Of a stretch of 36,364 nucleotides of DNA, positions 1 through 7,315 are shown piece by piece. How positions within the stretch are numbered: the first letter of the stretch is position 1; each line of letters begins with the position of its first letter. Source of the stretch: Hyphomicrobiales bacterium (GTDB lineage Bacteria; Pseudomonadota; Alphaproteobacteria; Rhizobiales; Aestuariivirgaceae); assembly GCA_027024225.1 (NCBI GenBank), contig JALVSR010000073.1:1-36364 (forward strand). Direction: 5' to 3'. The notes beneath the pieces were generated by a model that was not told where the DNA came from, made no database searches, and saw only the letters and a program-made list of their open reading frames with translations. The position numbers were made by a program, and so were the translations under genes.

Positions 1-2
1 CC

Positions 3-509
3 CTGGCCGACCTGGAGGTGGCGCTGAAATCCGCCCCCGACGACCCGCTGCTGCTGGTCAACCGCGCGCAGGCCTACCGTGGCTTCAAGCGCAACAAGGA
101 GGCCCTGGCCGACCTGAACAGGGCCATCGGGAAAAAGCCCGGCTTCATCGGCGCGCTGTTCAACCGCGGCGCGCTGCTGTTCGAGATGCGCAAATACGAG
201 GAAGCCCTGAAGGACTTCGAGAAGGTGGCCGCGCTCGACCCGCACTTGCCCGCGGCGCGTTTCAACATTGCCATGACGCTGGACGCGCTTGGCAAACGTC
301 AGCAGGCCATGAAGGAGCTGGAGAACTTTCTGAAGGTGGCGAAACACGAGGGCTGGCGCGCGGTGGCCTGGAAGCAGCTGAACAACTGGCGCAAACAGGC
401 CGGCCTGCCGGAGTTGAAGCCATTGTCCGCCACCATGGAAATCGACGCGCCGGACGGCAGATCGAAGGAAACGAAGAAAGGGACCGGAGGGGAGGAACAG
501 TCCCAATGA
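3..509 (+). CDS. TPR-repeat protein, 5' end cut by the window
   Basis: The reading frame is open from the first complete codon, so the true start lies upstream and only the C-terminal 168 residues are visible. At least three tetratricopeptide repeats can be read, with the usual small/large pattern (AQAYRGFKRNKEALADLNRA, then ALFNRGALLFEMRKYEEALK, then ARFNIAMTLDALGKRQQAMK). A basic tail and a Gly/Glu-rich end follow. TPR arrays are protein-binding scaffolds; no catalytic domain is visible. Its stop overlaps the start of the next gene (ATGA at 506-509), so the two are very likely translationally coupled and act together. An internal GTG at 18 is not a likely start, because it falls inside a repeat. 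Confidence 0.8.
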   Translation: MADLEVALKSAPDDPLLLVNRAQAYRGFKRNKEALADLNRAIGKKPGFIGALFNRGALLFEMRKYEEALKDFEKVAALDPHLPAARFNIAMTLDALGKRQQAMKELENFLKVAKHEGWRAVAWKQLNNWRKQAGLPELKPLSATMEIDAPDGRSKETKKGTGGEEQSQ

Positions 510-1339
510 AGCGAAGCCGGCGCCATATCCGCATCATCCGCCGGGTTCGCGGCCTGGTCGCCGTGGGCATGGCCGCGATGCTGGCAGGGGGCCTCTGCGC
601 CACCTCGCCCGGCGGCTTCTTCCTTGCTCACGCCGCCCCGCCGGAACCGGCACAGCCGAGGCAGTCACGGCCCCAGACCGCCGCGCTGAACATGTTCCTG
701 CGCCTGCTGGGAGAAACCGGCGTGCGGGTGCGTCTGCCGTCCGCCTACCGCCCCTCCCCGCCACCCGCGATGCGCGACCTGCCGTGGAGCTTCGACCGGG
801 CATGGCGCCATCCGCAAGGCCTGGTGGAAGTGCGCATGATGGTGCGCCCGCTGGCGCGCATGGAGATCGACTACGATGACCCCCACAGCGCCGCGCCGCA
901 CCCGGATCATGTGCACCCGCTGGTGTTCCAGAGCCTCATCAATCACCTGGCCGCCGCCGGCAGCACCACGCCCAGCCGCGTCTTTCCCATGAAAAAGGCG
1001 AAAGGGCTCTTCAATGCCGACTGGGCGGCCATGGCCGCCTTCGCCCCCGACCCTGCAGTGAACACGCGCCACCGCGAGGCCATGCTGCTGGCCGTGCACA
1101 AGAAGAAGCAGGGCGACGTGTTCGTGCTGTTCCTGTTCAGCCAGCCGAAGAGGGCGAAAGAAGAACTCGAACGCCTGCTCTCCATCGTGCGTTTCGCCGA
1201 CATGGTGTCGGAGGAGGATCTGGCGCGCGAGGAGGCGGAAGCGAAACGCCAGCGCGAAGCCTGGCTGAAGGAAGCCGGCGAAACCCTGCACTGCATGCCA
1301 CCCGACGGTGCCCGCCTCATCACCCGCAAGCCGGAGTAA
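506..1339 (+). CDS. Exported protein of unknown function, coupled to the TPR gene
   Basis: 277 residues that I do not recognise. The N-terminus is strongly basic (about ten Arg/Lys/His in the first 15 residues), followed by a hydrophobic stretch around residues 17-43 ending in AHA-A. That reads as a long signal peptide or an N-terminal anchor, so the protein probably acts in the periplasm. The mature part contains an Asp/His-rich patch (DYDDPHSAAPHPDHVHP, about residues 122-138), a stretch with beta-strand character (DVFVLFLFSQP), and a charged helical tail rich in Glu, Arg and Lys (about 235-260) that could form a short coiled coil. The start is fixed by the four-base ATGA overlap with the upstream TPR gene. 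Being coupled to a TPR scaffold suggests an envelope complex, but that is inference. Confidence 0.65.
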   Translation: MKRSRRHIRIIRRVRGLVAVGMAAMLAGGLCATSPGGFFLAHAAPPEPAQPRQSRPQTAALNMFLRLLGETGVRVRLPSAYRPSPPPAMRDLPWSFDRAWRHPQGLVEVRMMVRPLARMEIDYDDPHSAAPHPDHVHPLVFQSLINHLAAAGSTTPSRVFPMKKAKGLFNADWAAMAAFAPDPAVNTRHREAMLLAVHKKKQGDVFVLFLFSQPKRAKEELERLLSIVRFADMVSEEDLAREEAEAKRQREAWLKEAGETLHCMPPDGARLITRKPE

Positions 1340-1410
1340 ATGGTCGCCCTTGCCGGTCCTCCGGCTTCATGATGGCCCTTGGAGTAAACGTCCTCCCTCG
1401 CCGGTCCTCC
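1333..1410. repeat. Imperfect 30-bp direct repeat at the end of the exported-protein gene
   Basis: Two 30-bp units, at 1333-1362 and 1381-1410, match at 25 of 30 positions. Both begin GGAGTAAA and end GCCGGTCCTCC, with 18 bp between them. The first unit includes the stop codon of the upstream gene, so the second looks like a local duplication of the gene end. The rest of the 1340-1505 gap shows nothing recognisable, and no clear terminator hairpin. Confidence 0.5.
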
Positions 1411-1505
1411 CTTGTGGCAACGCCATCAGCCGTCTTCTTTCCTTCGCCGGCCGCTCACCTTGTCATTGCAACGCACCCTTCTTCCTTTCGTGAAAGATCC
1501 CCGCA

Positions 1506-2012
1506 TCACCAAGATCGGCTGCACATCTGTTTTTTGCGCGCCACGGTGTCATCCGGACCGGGGTGCTCCGGGTGCAGGCATTGAGCGTGGTCGGAGAGGA
1601 TCTCGATGATGCGGCAGGTGCGCACCTCTTGCGCCGGGCACTCTTCCAGCATTCTCGTGAACTCCTGTTCCAACGCCTTGAGCTGCGCGATCTTTTCCCG
1701 CACGCGGGCCAGCTCGCGGCGGATGATGGCATCGGCCTCCTCGCACGGCGCGGCGGGATTGTCCGCCAGCTCCAGCAGGGCGCGGATGTCATTGAGCGTC
1801 AGGCCCAGCTCGCGCGCATGGCGGATGAACACCAGCCGCCTCAGCGTGGCATCATCGTAGCGTCGCTGGCCGCCTTCGCTGCGTGCCGGCTCAGGCAAAA
1901 GCCCCTGCTGCTCGTACCAGCGCACGGTCTGCACCGACGTGCCGGCGGCTTCCGCCAGCTGGCCGATGCTCAGCGCCTTCGCCCTGGCCCGATTCTTCCC
2001 GGCTTTCTTCAT
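1506..2012 (-). CDS. MerR-family metal-responsive regulator (CadR/ZntR/PbrR type)
   Basis: 168 residues from the ATG at 2012; an upstream in-frame GTG at 2030 would add six. The N-terminus is a typical MerR winged helix (SIGQLAEAAGTSVQTVRWYE, then GQRRYDDATLRRLVFIRHAR). A long dimerisation helix follows, then a C-terminal metal-binding part. With residues numbered from the GTG, the cysteines at 96, 131 and 139 line up with ZntR Cys79, Cys114/115 and Cys124, and there is a further Cys/His cluster (QCLHPEH, 150-156). This pattern belongs to the Zn/Cd/Pb/Co-sensing branch rather than to CueR or SoxR. The gene is divergent from a CDF-type transporter, and a MerR-type promoter lies between them, so it most likely activates that transporter when metal binds. 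Which metal cannot be told from sequence. Confidence 0.88.
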   Translation of the reverse strand: MKKAGKNRARAKALSIGQLAEAAGTSVQTVRWYEQQGLLPEPARSEGGQRRYDDATLRRLVFIRHARELGLTLNDIRALLELADNPAAPCEEADAIIRRELARVREKIAQLKALEQEFTRMLEECPAQEVRTCRIIEILSDHAQCLHPEHPGPDDTVARKKQMCSRSW

Positions 2013-2037
2013 GATGAACACTTTCTTCACTCGCCCC

Positions 2038-2068
2038 TTGCATCTACAATTATTGTAGGGGGTAGAAA
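2038..2068 (+). promoter_or_regulatory. MerR-type promoter with 19-bp spacer and operator dyad
   Basis: A -35 box TTGCAT (2038-2043) and a -10 box TAGAAA (2063-2068) are separated by exactly 19 bp. The spacer contains a perfect 7-bp inverted repeat around one central base, CTACAATTATTGTAG (2044-2058). Over-long spacers filled by a dyad are the hallmark of promoters that MerR activators untwist. It faces the metal transporter and starts only a few bases upstream of the regulator gene on the opposite strand. Confidence 0.85.
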
Positions 2069-2123
2069 GAAGGCCGGCAAACGGAAACGGAGTGAACTCC
2101 GAATGAAACCGGAAGGGCGGCGC

Positions 2124-2894
2124 ATGAGCGAAAACGCAACCTCACACGGGGCGGAAAAAAGCTGCTGCGGCACGCAGGCGGGCTATTGCGAAGCCGGGCC
2201 AGAAGCCGCCGCCAGGCCCGCCAACACCGCAACTCCGACCACCGGCGCGGCCTGCTCGGCGGAAGGTGGCGCGTGCGGCTGCGAGGCCACCATCATCGCA
2301 TTCGACGGCACGAAGCCGGAATACATCCGCCGCCTGTGGATGGTGATTGCCATCAATGCCTCCATGTTCTTCGTGGAGATGTTCGGCGGCGTGCTGGCCC
2401 GCTCGCAGGCGCTGAAGGCCGACGCACTGGACTTCCTCGGCGATACCCTCACCTACGGTCTCTCGCTCGCCGTCATCGGCAAGCCGCTGAAGCTGCGCGC
2501 CACCGTGGCCATGGTGAAGGGCGTCTCGTTGTTCGTCATGGGGATCTGGGTGCTGGGCAACACGCTGTATCACGCGCTCTTTCTGCAAACACCCGTGGCG
2601 CCGGTGATGGGCGGCATTGCCCTTGCCGCGCTGGTGGCGAACCTCGCCTCCGTTGCCCTGCTGCTGCCCTATCGCGATGGCGACGCCAACGTGCGCTCCG
2701 TCTGGCTGTGCTCGCGCAACGACGCCTTTGGCAACATCGGCGTGATCGCGGCCTCGTGGCTGGTGTGGCTCACCGGTTCCGCCTGGCCGGACATCGTGGT
2801 GGCCTTCGTCATGGCCGGGCTGTTCACCCATTCTTCGTCGCGCATCCTGAAACAGGCCCGCGCCGAATACGCCCACGCCGCGCAAGCCGCTTGA
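2124..2894 (+). CDS. CDF-type cation efflux membrane protein with Cys-rich N-terminus
   Basis: 256 residues from the ATG at 2124, which has GGAAGGG about 7 bp upstream; an in-frame ATG at 2103 is possible. The first 60 residues carry six cysteines (14, 15, 22, 44, 51, 53) and probably bind metal in the cytoplasm. About five or six membrane segments follow, with the layout of a cation diffusion facilitator. The site in the second membrane segment reads D103xxxD107 and the one in the later segment C196xxxD200, where most family members have HxxxD. From memory, the stretch SVWLCSRNDA is conserved in a short subfamily annotated simply as cation transporter, so the Cys is probably normal there. 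The C-terminal cytoplasmic dimer domain of full-length CDFs such as YiiP is absent. The divergent MerR gene and promoter support metal-induced export, with proton antiport by family analogy. Confidence 0.85.
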   Translation: MSENATSHGAEKSCCGTQAGYCEAGPEAAARPANTATPTTGAACSAEGGACGCEATIIAFDGTKPEYIRRLWMVIAINASMFFVEMFGGVLARSQALKADALDFLGDTLTYGLSLAVIGKPLKLRATVAMVKGVSLFVMGIWVLGNTLYHALFLQTPVAPVMGGIALAALVANLASVALLLPYRDGDANVRSVWLCSRNDAFGNIGVIAASWLVWLTGSAWPDIVVAFVMAGLFTHSSSRILKQARAEYAHAAQAA

Positions 2895-2988
2895 CCGCTC
2901 GGCTGGCCTGCCGCATTTTTCGAGGTGTGGGCGCATCTTCCGCCTGCTCACGTCTCCATCCACCCGCCAACGGCTGGAACCGCCGCCC

Positions 2989-3762
2989 ATGACCGGCCTC
3001 GACATCACCGACATGCTGCTGCTGTTTCTCGCCGGCCTCGTGGGCGGGGCGGCCAATGCGCTCGCCGGCGGCGGCACCTTCTTCACCTTCCCCGCCCTGT
3101 TGGAAATCGGCCTGCCGCCCACCGCCGCCAGCGCCACCTCCGCCTTCAGCCTGTGGGGCGGGCGCGTTTCCGCCGTGCTGCCGCAGTGGCGCGCCATCGA
3201 CGTCACGCGGCCTGCGGTGCGCGCGCGCATCCTCACCGCCGCGGCGGGCGGGGCCACGGGTGCGCTCCTGCTGCTGGCCACGGCCGAGCGCGCCTTCCTG
3301 TTCATCGTGCCGTGGCTTTTGCTGTTCGCCACCATCATGTTCATCTTCTCGCGCCAAATCGGCGGCTGGCTCAAGCGCACGCTGGGACGAACGGCGCACG
3401 CCGGGCTGCAACGGCTGCTGGAGTTTCTCTTCGCCGTCTATGGCGGCTACTTCGGCGCCGGGCTGGGGGTGCTGATGATCTCGCTCTACGCCGTGTTCAC
3501 CAACCTGCCGCCCGCCACCGCCAACGCGCTGAAGAACGTGGTCACGGCATTGTTGCTGACCATCTCGGTGAGCATCTTCATCATCGGCGGGCGCATCGTC
3601 TGGCCGGCCGCGCTCGCAACCTTCGCCGGGGCCTTTCCCGGCGGGTGGCTGGGCGGCTGGCTGGCGATGAAGGTCAATCCACAGCTTTTGCGCGGCATCA
3701 TCGGCGTGCTCGCCGTGCTGCTCACCATCTGGTATTTCGTGAAAATCTACTGGCTCGGCTGA
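2989..3762 (+). CDS. TauE/SafE family membrane transporter
   Basis: 257 residues, almost wholly hydrophobic, with about eight predicted membrane segments in two related halves. Each half starts with the Gly-rich family signature: AGLVGGAANALAGGGTFFTFPAL near residue 15, and FAVYGGYFGAGLGVLMI near residue 148. Members export sulfite, sulfoacetate or other small sulfur or organic anions; many have no known substrate, and no sulfur gene lies nearby to narrow it. It begins 94 bp after the cation transporter on the same strand and could be co-transcribed, although a weak CGGC/GCCG hairpin followed by five T (2900-2920) lies between them. Confidence 0.85.
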   Translation: MTGLDITDMLLLFLAGLVGGAANALAGGGTFFTFPALLEIGLPPTAASATSAFSLWGGRVSAVLPQWRAIDVTRPAVRARILTAAAGGATGALLLLATAERAFLFIVPWLLLFATIMFIFSRQIGGWLKRTLGRTAHAGLQRLLEFLFAVYGGYFGAGLGVLMISLYAVFTNLPPATANALKNVVTALLLTISVSIFIIGGRIVWPAALATFAGAFPGGWLGGWLAMKVNPQLLRGIIGVLAVLLTIWYFVKIYWLG

Positions 3763-4123
3763 TGTTGACCGCTTCGAGCATGGTCATGGTCAGCGCTGAA
3801 CCGACACGGAGGTTGTTCGTGGTCGTTTACCCGCACACTTTCCATCATCCCCGCGAAAGCGCAGTGGTGTCCAGGGAAAGTTGCGTTGAAATAAGAAAAG
3901 GGGATGATTTACAAGCGGTTGCCTCCAATAACAGAGGAAGGGGCTTTTGCAGGTGGTTCCCTTTTTCGTCATCCCCGCGAAAGCGGGGATCCATAAGTGA
4001 ATCAGTGGCTTACTGGATTCCCGCTTGCGCGGGAATGACGATGAAATGCGGGCGGATAGGAGCAAGGACGGGTAAACCGCTGCCGGTGGTCAACAAGGCG
4101 AGAAAAAAGGATACTTGCAATCC
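3763..4123. other. 361-bp gap upstream of recG: repeats, no gene
   Basis: No convincing gene. The region contains a degenerate repeat copy near 3843-3860 and the inverted repeat at 3967-4040. The open frames here, with peptides such as FPRKRES, come from the repeat itself and are not proteins. The purine-rich AGAAAAAAGGA just before recG is the likely ribosome binding region. Confidence 0.7.
3967..4040. repeat. dRS3-like dispersed inverted repeat
   Basis: A left arm beginning CGTCATCCCCGCGAAAGCGG (3967-3993) is mirrored by a right arm, 4014-4040, whose reverse complement begins CGTCATTCCCGCGCAAGCGG. A loop of about 20 bases separates them. Each arm also folds on itself (CCCCGC/GCGGGG). This is the widespread proteobacterial repeat resembling Neisseria dRS3. 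A third, decayed copy (CATCCCCGCGAAAGCG) lies near 3844. It sits between the TauE-like gene and recG. Confidence 0.85.
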
Positions 4124-6238
4124 ATGCGCCCGGAGCTGCTCAATCCGTTGTTTTCGCCCATAACCACGCTGAAAGGCGCAGGACCCAAGATTGCCGCCGC
4201 TGCCGCGCGCCTGTTCGGCCGGCCGGAAAAGCAGCCCGCGCGGCTCATCGACCTGCTGCTGCACTTGCCGCAGGACGTGATCGACCGCTCGCACATGCCC
4301 GCCCTTTCCGAGCTGCCGAGGGAGAGCGGGCAGATCGTCACCATCCGCGCCCGGGTGGCGCGTCATCGCGCACCGCCGCCCTTCAGCCCCGCGCCTTACC
4401 GGGTGGAGGTGTGCGACGATTCGGGAGCGGGCCTGACGCTGGTCTATTTCCACGCGAAAGGCTCATGGCTGGAAAAGCTGCTGCCCGTGGGCGAGGAGCG
4501 ATACATTTCCGGCCGCCTTGAGTGGTATGGCGGCAGGCCGCAGATGGCGCACCCCGACCACGTGCTGAGTAGGGAAGAATTCGCCGCCCTGCCCGCGCTG
4601 GAGCCGGTTTATCCGGCGACATACGGCCTGACCTCCCGCACGCTGGGCAAGCTCATCCGCCAGGCGCTGGAACAGCTGCCCGAGCTGCCCGAATGGCTGG
4701 ACGCGGCATTGGTGAAACAGCGCGGCTGGCCCACTTTCCGCGAGGCGCTCATGCGCCTGCACAAGCCGGAACGGGCGGAAGACTTGAGCCCCGATTCCCC
4801 GGCGCGCCAGCGGCTGGCCTACGACGAGCTGCTCTCCTCGCAGCTGGCGCTGGCGCTGGTGCGCCACCACGTGAAAGGCCGTGGCGGGCGGGCGCTGCAC
4901 GGCAGTGGGGAGCTTCGCCAACGCATCCTTTCCGCCCTGCCCTACGAGCTGACCGGCGCGCAGAACCGCGCGGTGGCCGAGATCATCGCCGACATGGAGA
5001 GCGATCAGCGCATGTTGCGCCTGCTGCAGGGCGATGTCGGCTCCGGCAAGACGGTGGTGGCGCTCTTGGGAATGGCGCACGCCGCGGAAGCGGGCGCGCA
5101 AAGCGCGCTCATGGCGCCTTCCGACCTGCTGGCGCGGCAGCATTTCGCCACCATCGCCCCGCTGGCGGAAAAGGCGGGGCTGAAAGCCGTGCTGCTGACG
5201 GGGCGCGAAAAGGGCAAGGCCCGCAAGGAGCTGCTTGCGCAAATCGCCTCCGGCGAGGCGCATATCGTGATTGGCACCCACGCGCTGTTCCAGGAAGACG
5301 TGGTGTTTGCCGACCTCGGCCTCGTGGTGGTGGACGAGCAGCACCGCTTCGGCGTGCACCAGCGCCTGGCCCTGCAACAGAAGGCGAAGCACGCCGCCGA
5401 CGTGCTGGTCATGTCCGCCACGCCCATTCCGCGCACGCTGGCGCTGGCGCTCTATGGCGACATGGACATCTCACGGCTGGACGAAAAGCCGCCCGGCCGC
5501 CAGCCCATCCGCACCGCCACCATTCCGCTTCATCGTGTGGGCGAGGTGGTTGAACGCCTGCGCGCAGCCGTTGAGCGTGGCGAGCGCGCCTACTGGGTCT
5601 GCCCCGTGGTGGAGGACTCCGACGCCCTGCCCGCCACTTCCGCCGAGGAGCGCTTCGCCCTGCTCGAGCGCGTGCTGCCCGGCAAGGTGGGGCTGGCGCA
5701 CGGGCGCATGAAGGGCGAGGTGCGTGACGAAGTTATGGAGCGTTTCCGCCGCGGGGAGATCGCCGTGCTGGTGGCCACCACGGTGGTGGAAGTGGGCGTG
5801 GACGTGCCTCAGGCCAGCATCATCGTCATCGAGAACGCCGAACGCTTCGGCCTTGCGCAACTGCACCAGCTGCGCGGGCGCGTGGGGCGCGGAGACAGGC
5901 CATCGAGCTGCGTGCTGCTCTACCGCGAGCCGCTCACCCACACCGCGCGCGAGCGGCTCAAGGTGATGCGCGAGACGGAGGACGGGTTCGTCATCGCCGA
6001 GGCGGATCTCAAGCTGCGCGGCGCGGGCGATTTGCTGGGCGCGAAGCAGTCCGGCCTGCCGCAGTTCCGCACCGCCGACCTTGCCATGCACGACGAGCTG
6101 CTGGCCATGGCGCGGGACGATGCGCGGCTGATCATCTCGAAAGACCCGCACCTGCAAGGCCCGCGCGGAGAGGCGCTGCGGCACCTGCTCTACCTGCATG
6201 AGCGCGACGCCGCCGTGCCGCTGCTGACGGCGGGCTGA
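4124..6238 (+). CDS. recG: ATP-dependent DNA helicase RecG
   Basis: 704 residues, normal for RecG. It remodels stalled replication forks, R-loops and Holliday junctions by pulling branched DNA over a wedge domain. The order is: N-terminal helical region with RPELLNPLF, wedge/OB domain (about 55-160), first helicase lobe with Walker A LLQGDVGSGKTVVALLG near residue 302 and DEQHRFG (DExH box) near 404, the SATPIPRT motif, second lobe with ATTVVEVGVDVPQA and QLRGRVGRG, then the C-terminal TRG-type motif. The ATG at 4124 gives the MRPE start common in alphaproteobacterial RecG; an in-frame TTG at 4115 is less likely. It stands alone, with a repeat before it and a sodium channel gene after. Confidence 0.97.
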   Translation: MRPELLNPLFSPITTLKGAGPKIAAAAARLFGRPEKQPARLIDLLLHLPQDVIDRSHMPALSELPRESGQIVTIRARVARHRAPPPFSPAPYRVEVCDDSGAGLTLVYFHAKGSWLEKLLPVGEERYISGRLEWYGGRPQMAHPDHVLSREEFAALPALEPVYPATYGLTSRTLGKLIRQALEQLPELPEWLDAALVKQRGWPTFREALMRLHKPERAEDLSPDSPARQRLAYDELLSSQLALALVRHHVKGRGGRALHGSGELRQRILSALPYELTGAQNRAVAEIIADMESDQRMLRLLQGDVGSGKTVVALLGMAHAAEAGAQSALMAPSDLLARQHFATIAPLAEKAGLKAVLLTGREKGKARKELLAQIASGEAHIVIGTHALFQEDVVFADLGLVVVDEQHRFGVHQRLALQQKAKHAADVLVMSATPIPRTLALALYGDMDISRLDEKPPGRQPIRTATIPLHRVGEVVERLRAAVERGERAYWVCPVVEDSDALPATSAEERFALLERVLPGKVGLAHGRMKGEVRDEVMERFRRGEIAVLVATTVVEVGVDVPQASIIVIENAERFGLAQLHQLRGRVGRGDRPSSCVLLYREPLTHTARERLKVMRETEDGFVIAEADLKLRGAGDLLGAKQSGLPQFRTADLAMHDELLAMARDDARLIISKDPHLQGPRGEALRHLLYLHERDAAVPLLTAG

Positions 6239-6273
6239 AATTCCGCAAGGCAACCTCTACATCGCTTGCGGCC

Positions 6274-6289
6274 ATCCGCAAAAGCGGAT
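6274..6289 (+). terminator. Short hairpin after recG, weak terminator candidate
   Basis: ATCCGC-AAAA-GCGGAT forms a perfect 6-bp stem 36 bp after the recG stop. There is no run of T after it, so it is at best a weak or Rho-assisted stop, or an RNA-stabilising hairpin. Confidence 0.3.
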
Positions 6290-6369
6290 AAGCCCGCCCC
6301 GACAACGCATTCGTGCACGATTCTTCGTCACGCGACCGGGACAATGGATGATTCCAGGAGGCCACTGTC

Positions 6370-7251
6370 GTGTCCGAAACGGTGATTCACAACACCTCGT
6401 CCCTGCAGCGCAGGCTGCTGGCATGGCTGGAAAACCCGCGCACCGAGCAATTCATCATCGGCGTCATCATCATCAACGCCCTCGTGCTGGGGCTTGAGAC
6501 TTCGCCGGCCATTTACGCGCGCTTCGGCCCCCTGCTGGAGGCCATCGACGCCATCTGCCTGTGGATTTTCACCGTGGAGCTGCTGGCGAAAATATATGTC
6601 CACCGCCTGCGCTTTCCGCGCGATCCGTGGAACGTGTTCGACTTCCTGGTGGTGGCCATCGCCTGGATACCGGCCACGGGGTCGTTCGCCGTGTTGCGCG
6701 CGCTGCGCGTGCTGCGCGTGTTGCGGCTCATCACGACGGTGCCGGCCATGCGCAAGGTGGTTTCCGGCCTGTTGCAGGCCATCCCCGGCGTGGGCACGGT
6801 GATGCTGCTGTTGTCGCTGGTATTCTACGTTTTCTCCGTCATGACGACCATGCTCTACGGCGCCACCTTTCCCGAGTGGTTCGGCACGCTGCCGCGCTCG
6901 GCCTATACCCTGTTCCAGATCATGACGCTGGAGAGCTGGTCCATGGGCATCGTGCGACCGGTCATGGAAAAGCACCCCCATGCATGGGCCGTGTTCATCC
7001 CCTTCATCCTCATTACCAGCTTCACGGTGCTGAACCTGTTCATCGGCATCATCGTCAACGCCATGCAGGTGGAAGCGGAAGAAATGATCCACGCCGAGCA
7101 CGAGGAGCGCCAGCGTGAAAGCGCCATGATACTGGCGGAAATCAGGAAATTGCGCAAAGAGGTGTCGGCGCTGCGTGAAAAGGCCCCGGCCTGCCCGGAC
7201 GAGAAAGGAAACATTGATTCAAATTCTTCATCAGCGCGTACAAGCAGTTGA
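6370..7251 (+). CDS. Voltage-gated sodium channel, bacterial NaChBac/NavMs type
   Basis: 293 residues, one six-helix unit that would assemble as a tetramer in the inner membrane. S1 lies at about 27-43 and S2 at 58-77. S3 contains DPWNVFDF (85-92). S4 has four arginines spaced by three (R110, R113, R116, R119). S5 is at about 138-164, the pore loop carries the selectivity filter TLESWS (186-191), and S6 is at about 205-232. The filter is the one found in sodium-selective bacterial channels. Stretches such as LYGATFPEWFG and MTLESWSMGIVRPVM match the Magnetococcus NavMs sequence I know nearly word for word. A charged neck and coiled coil (about 235-270) follow S6, as in NavMs. The start is GTG at 6370 with AGGAGG eight bases before it. 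It likely links sodium entry to motility or pH, by analogy. Confidence 0.93.
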   Translation: MSETVIHNTSSLQRRLLAWLENPRTEQFIIGVIIINALVLGLETSPAIYARFGPLLEAIDAICLWIFTVELLAKIYVHRLRFPRDPWNVFDFLVVAIAWIPATGSFAVLRALRVLRVLRLITTVPAMRKVVSGLLQAIPGVGTVMLLLSLVFYVFSVMTTMLYGATFPEWFGTLPRSAYTLFQIMTLESWSMGIVRPVMEKHPHAWAVFIPFILITSFTVLNLFIGIIVNAMQVEAEEMIHAEHEERQRESAMILAEIRKLRKEVSALREKAPACPDEKGNIDSNSSSARTSS

Positions 7252-7315
7252 AATATCGCGCCATCAGGCTTGAACCGGATGACAGGACGACGTGTCCCGC
7301 TCACTTCGGGAGCAT

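Noticed and set aside
3790-4065. A 91-residue open frame on the minus strand with peptides such as FPRKRES and IPAFAGMT
   Set aside because: It is the translation of the dRS3-like inverted repeat, which yields the same false peptides in many genomes.
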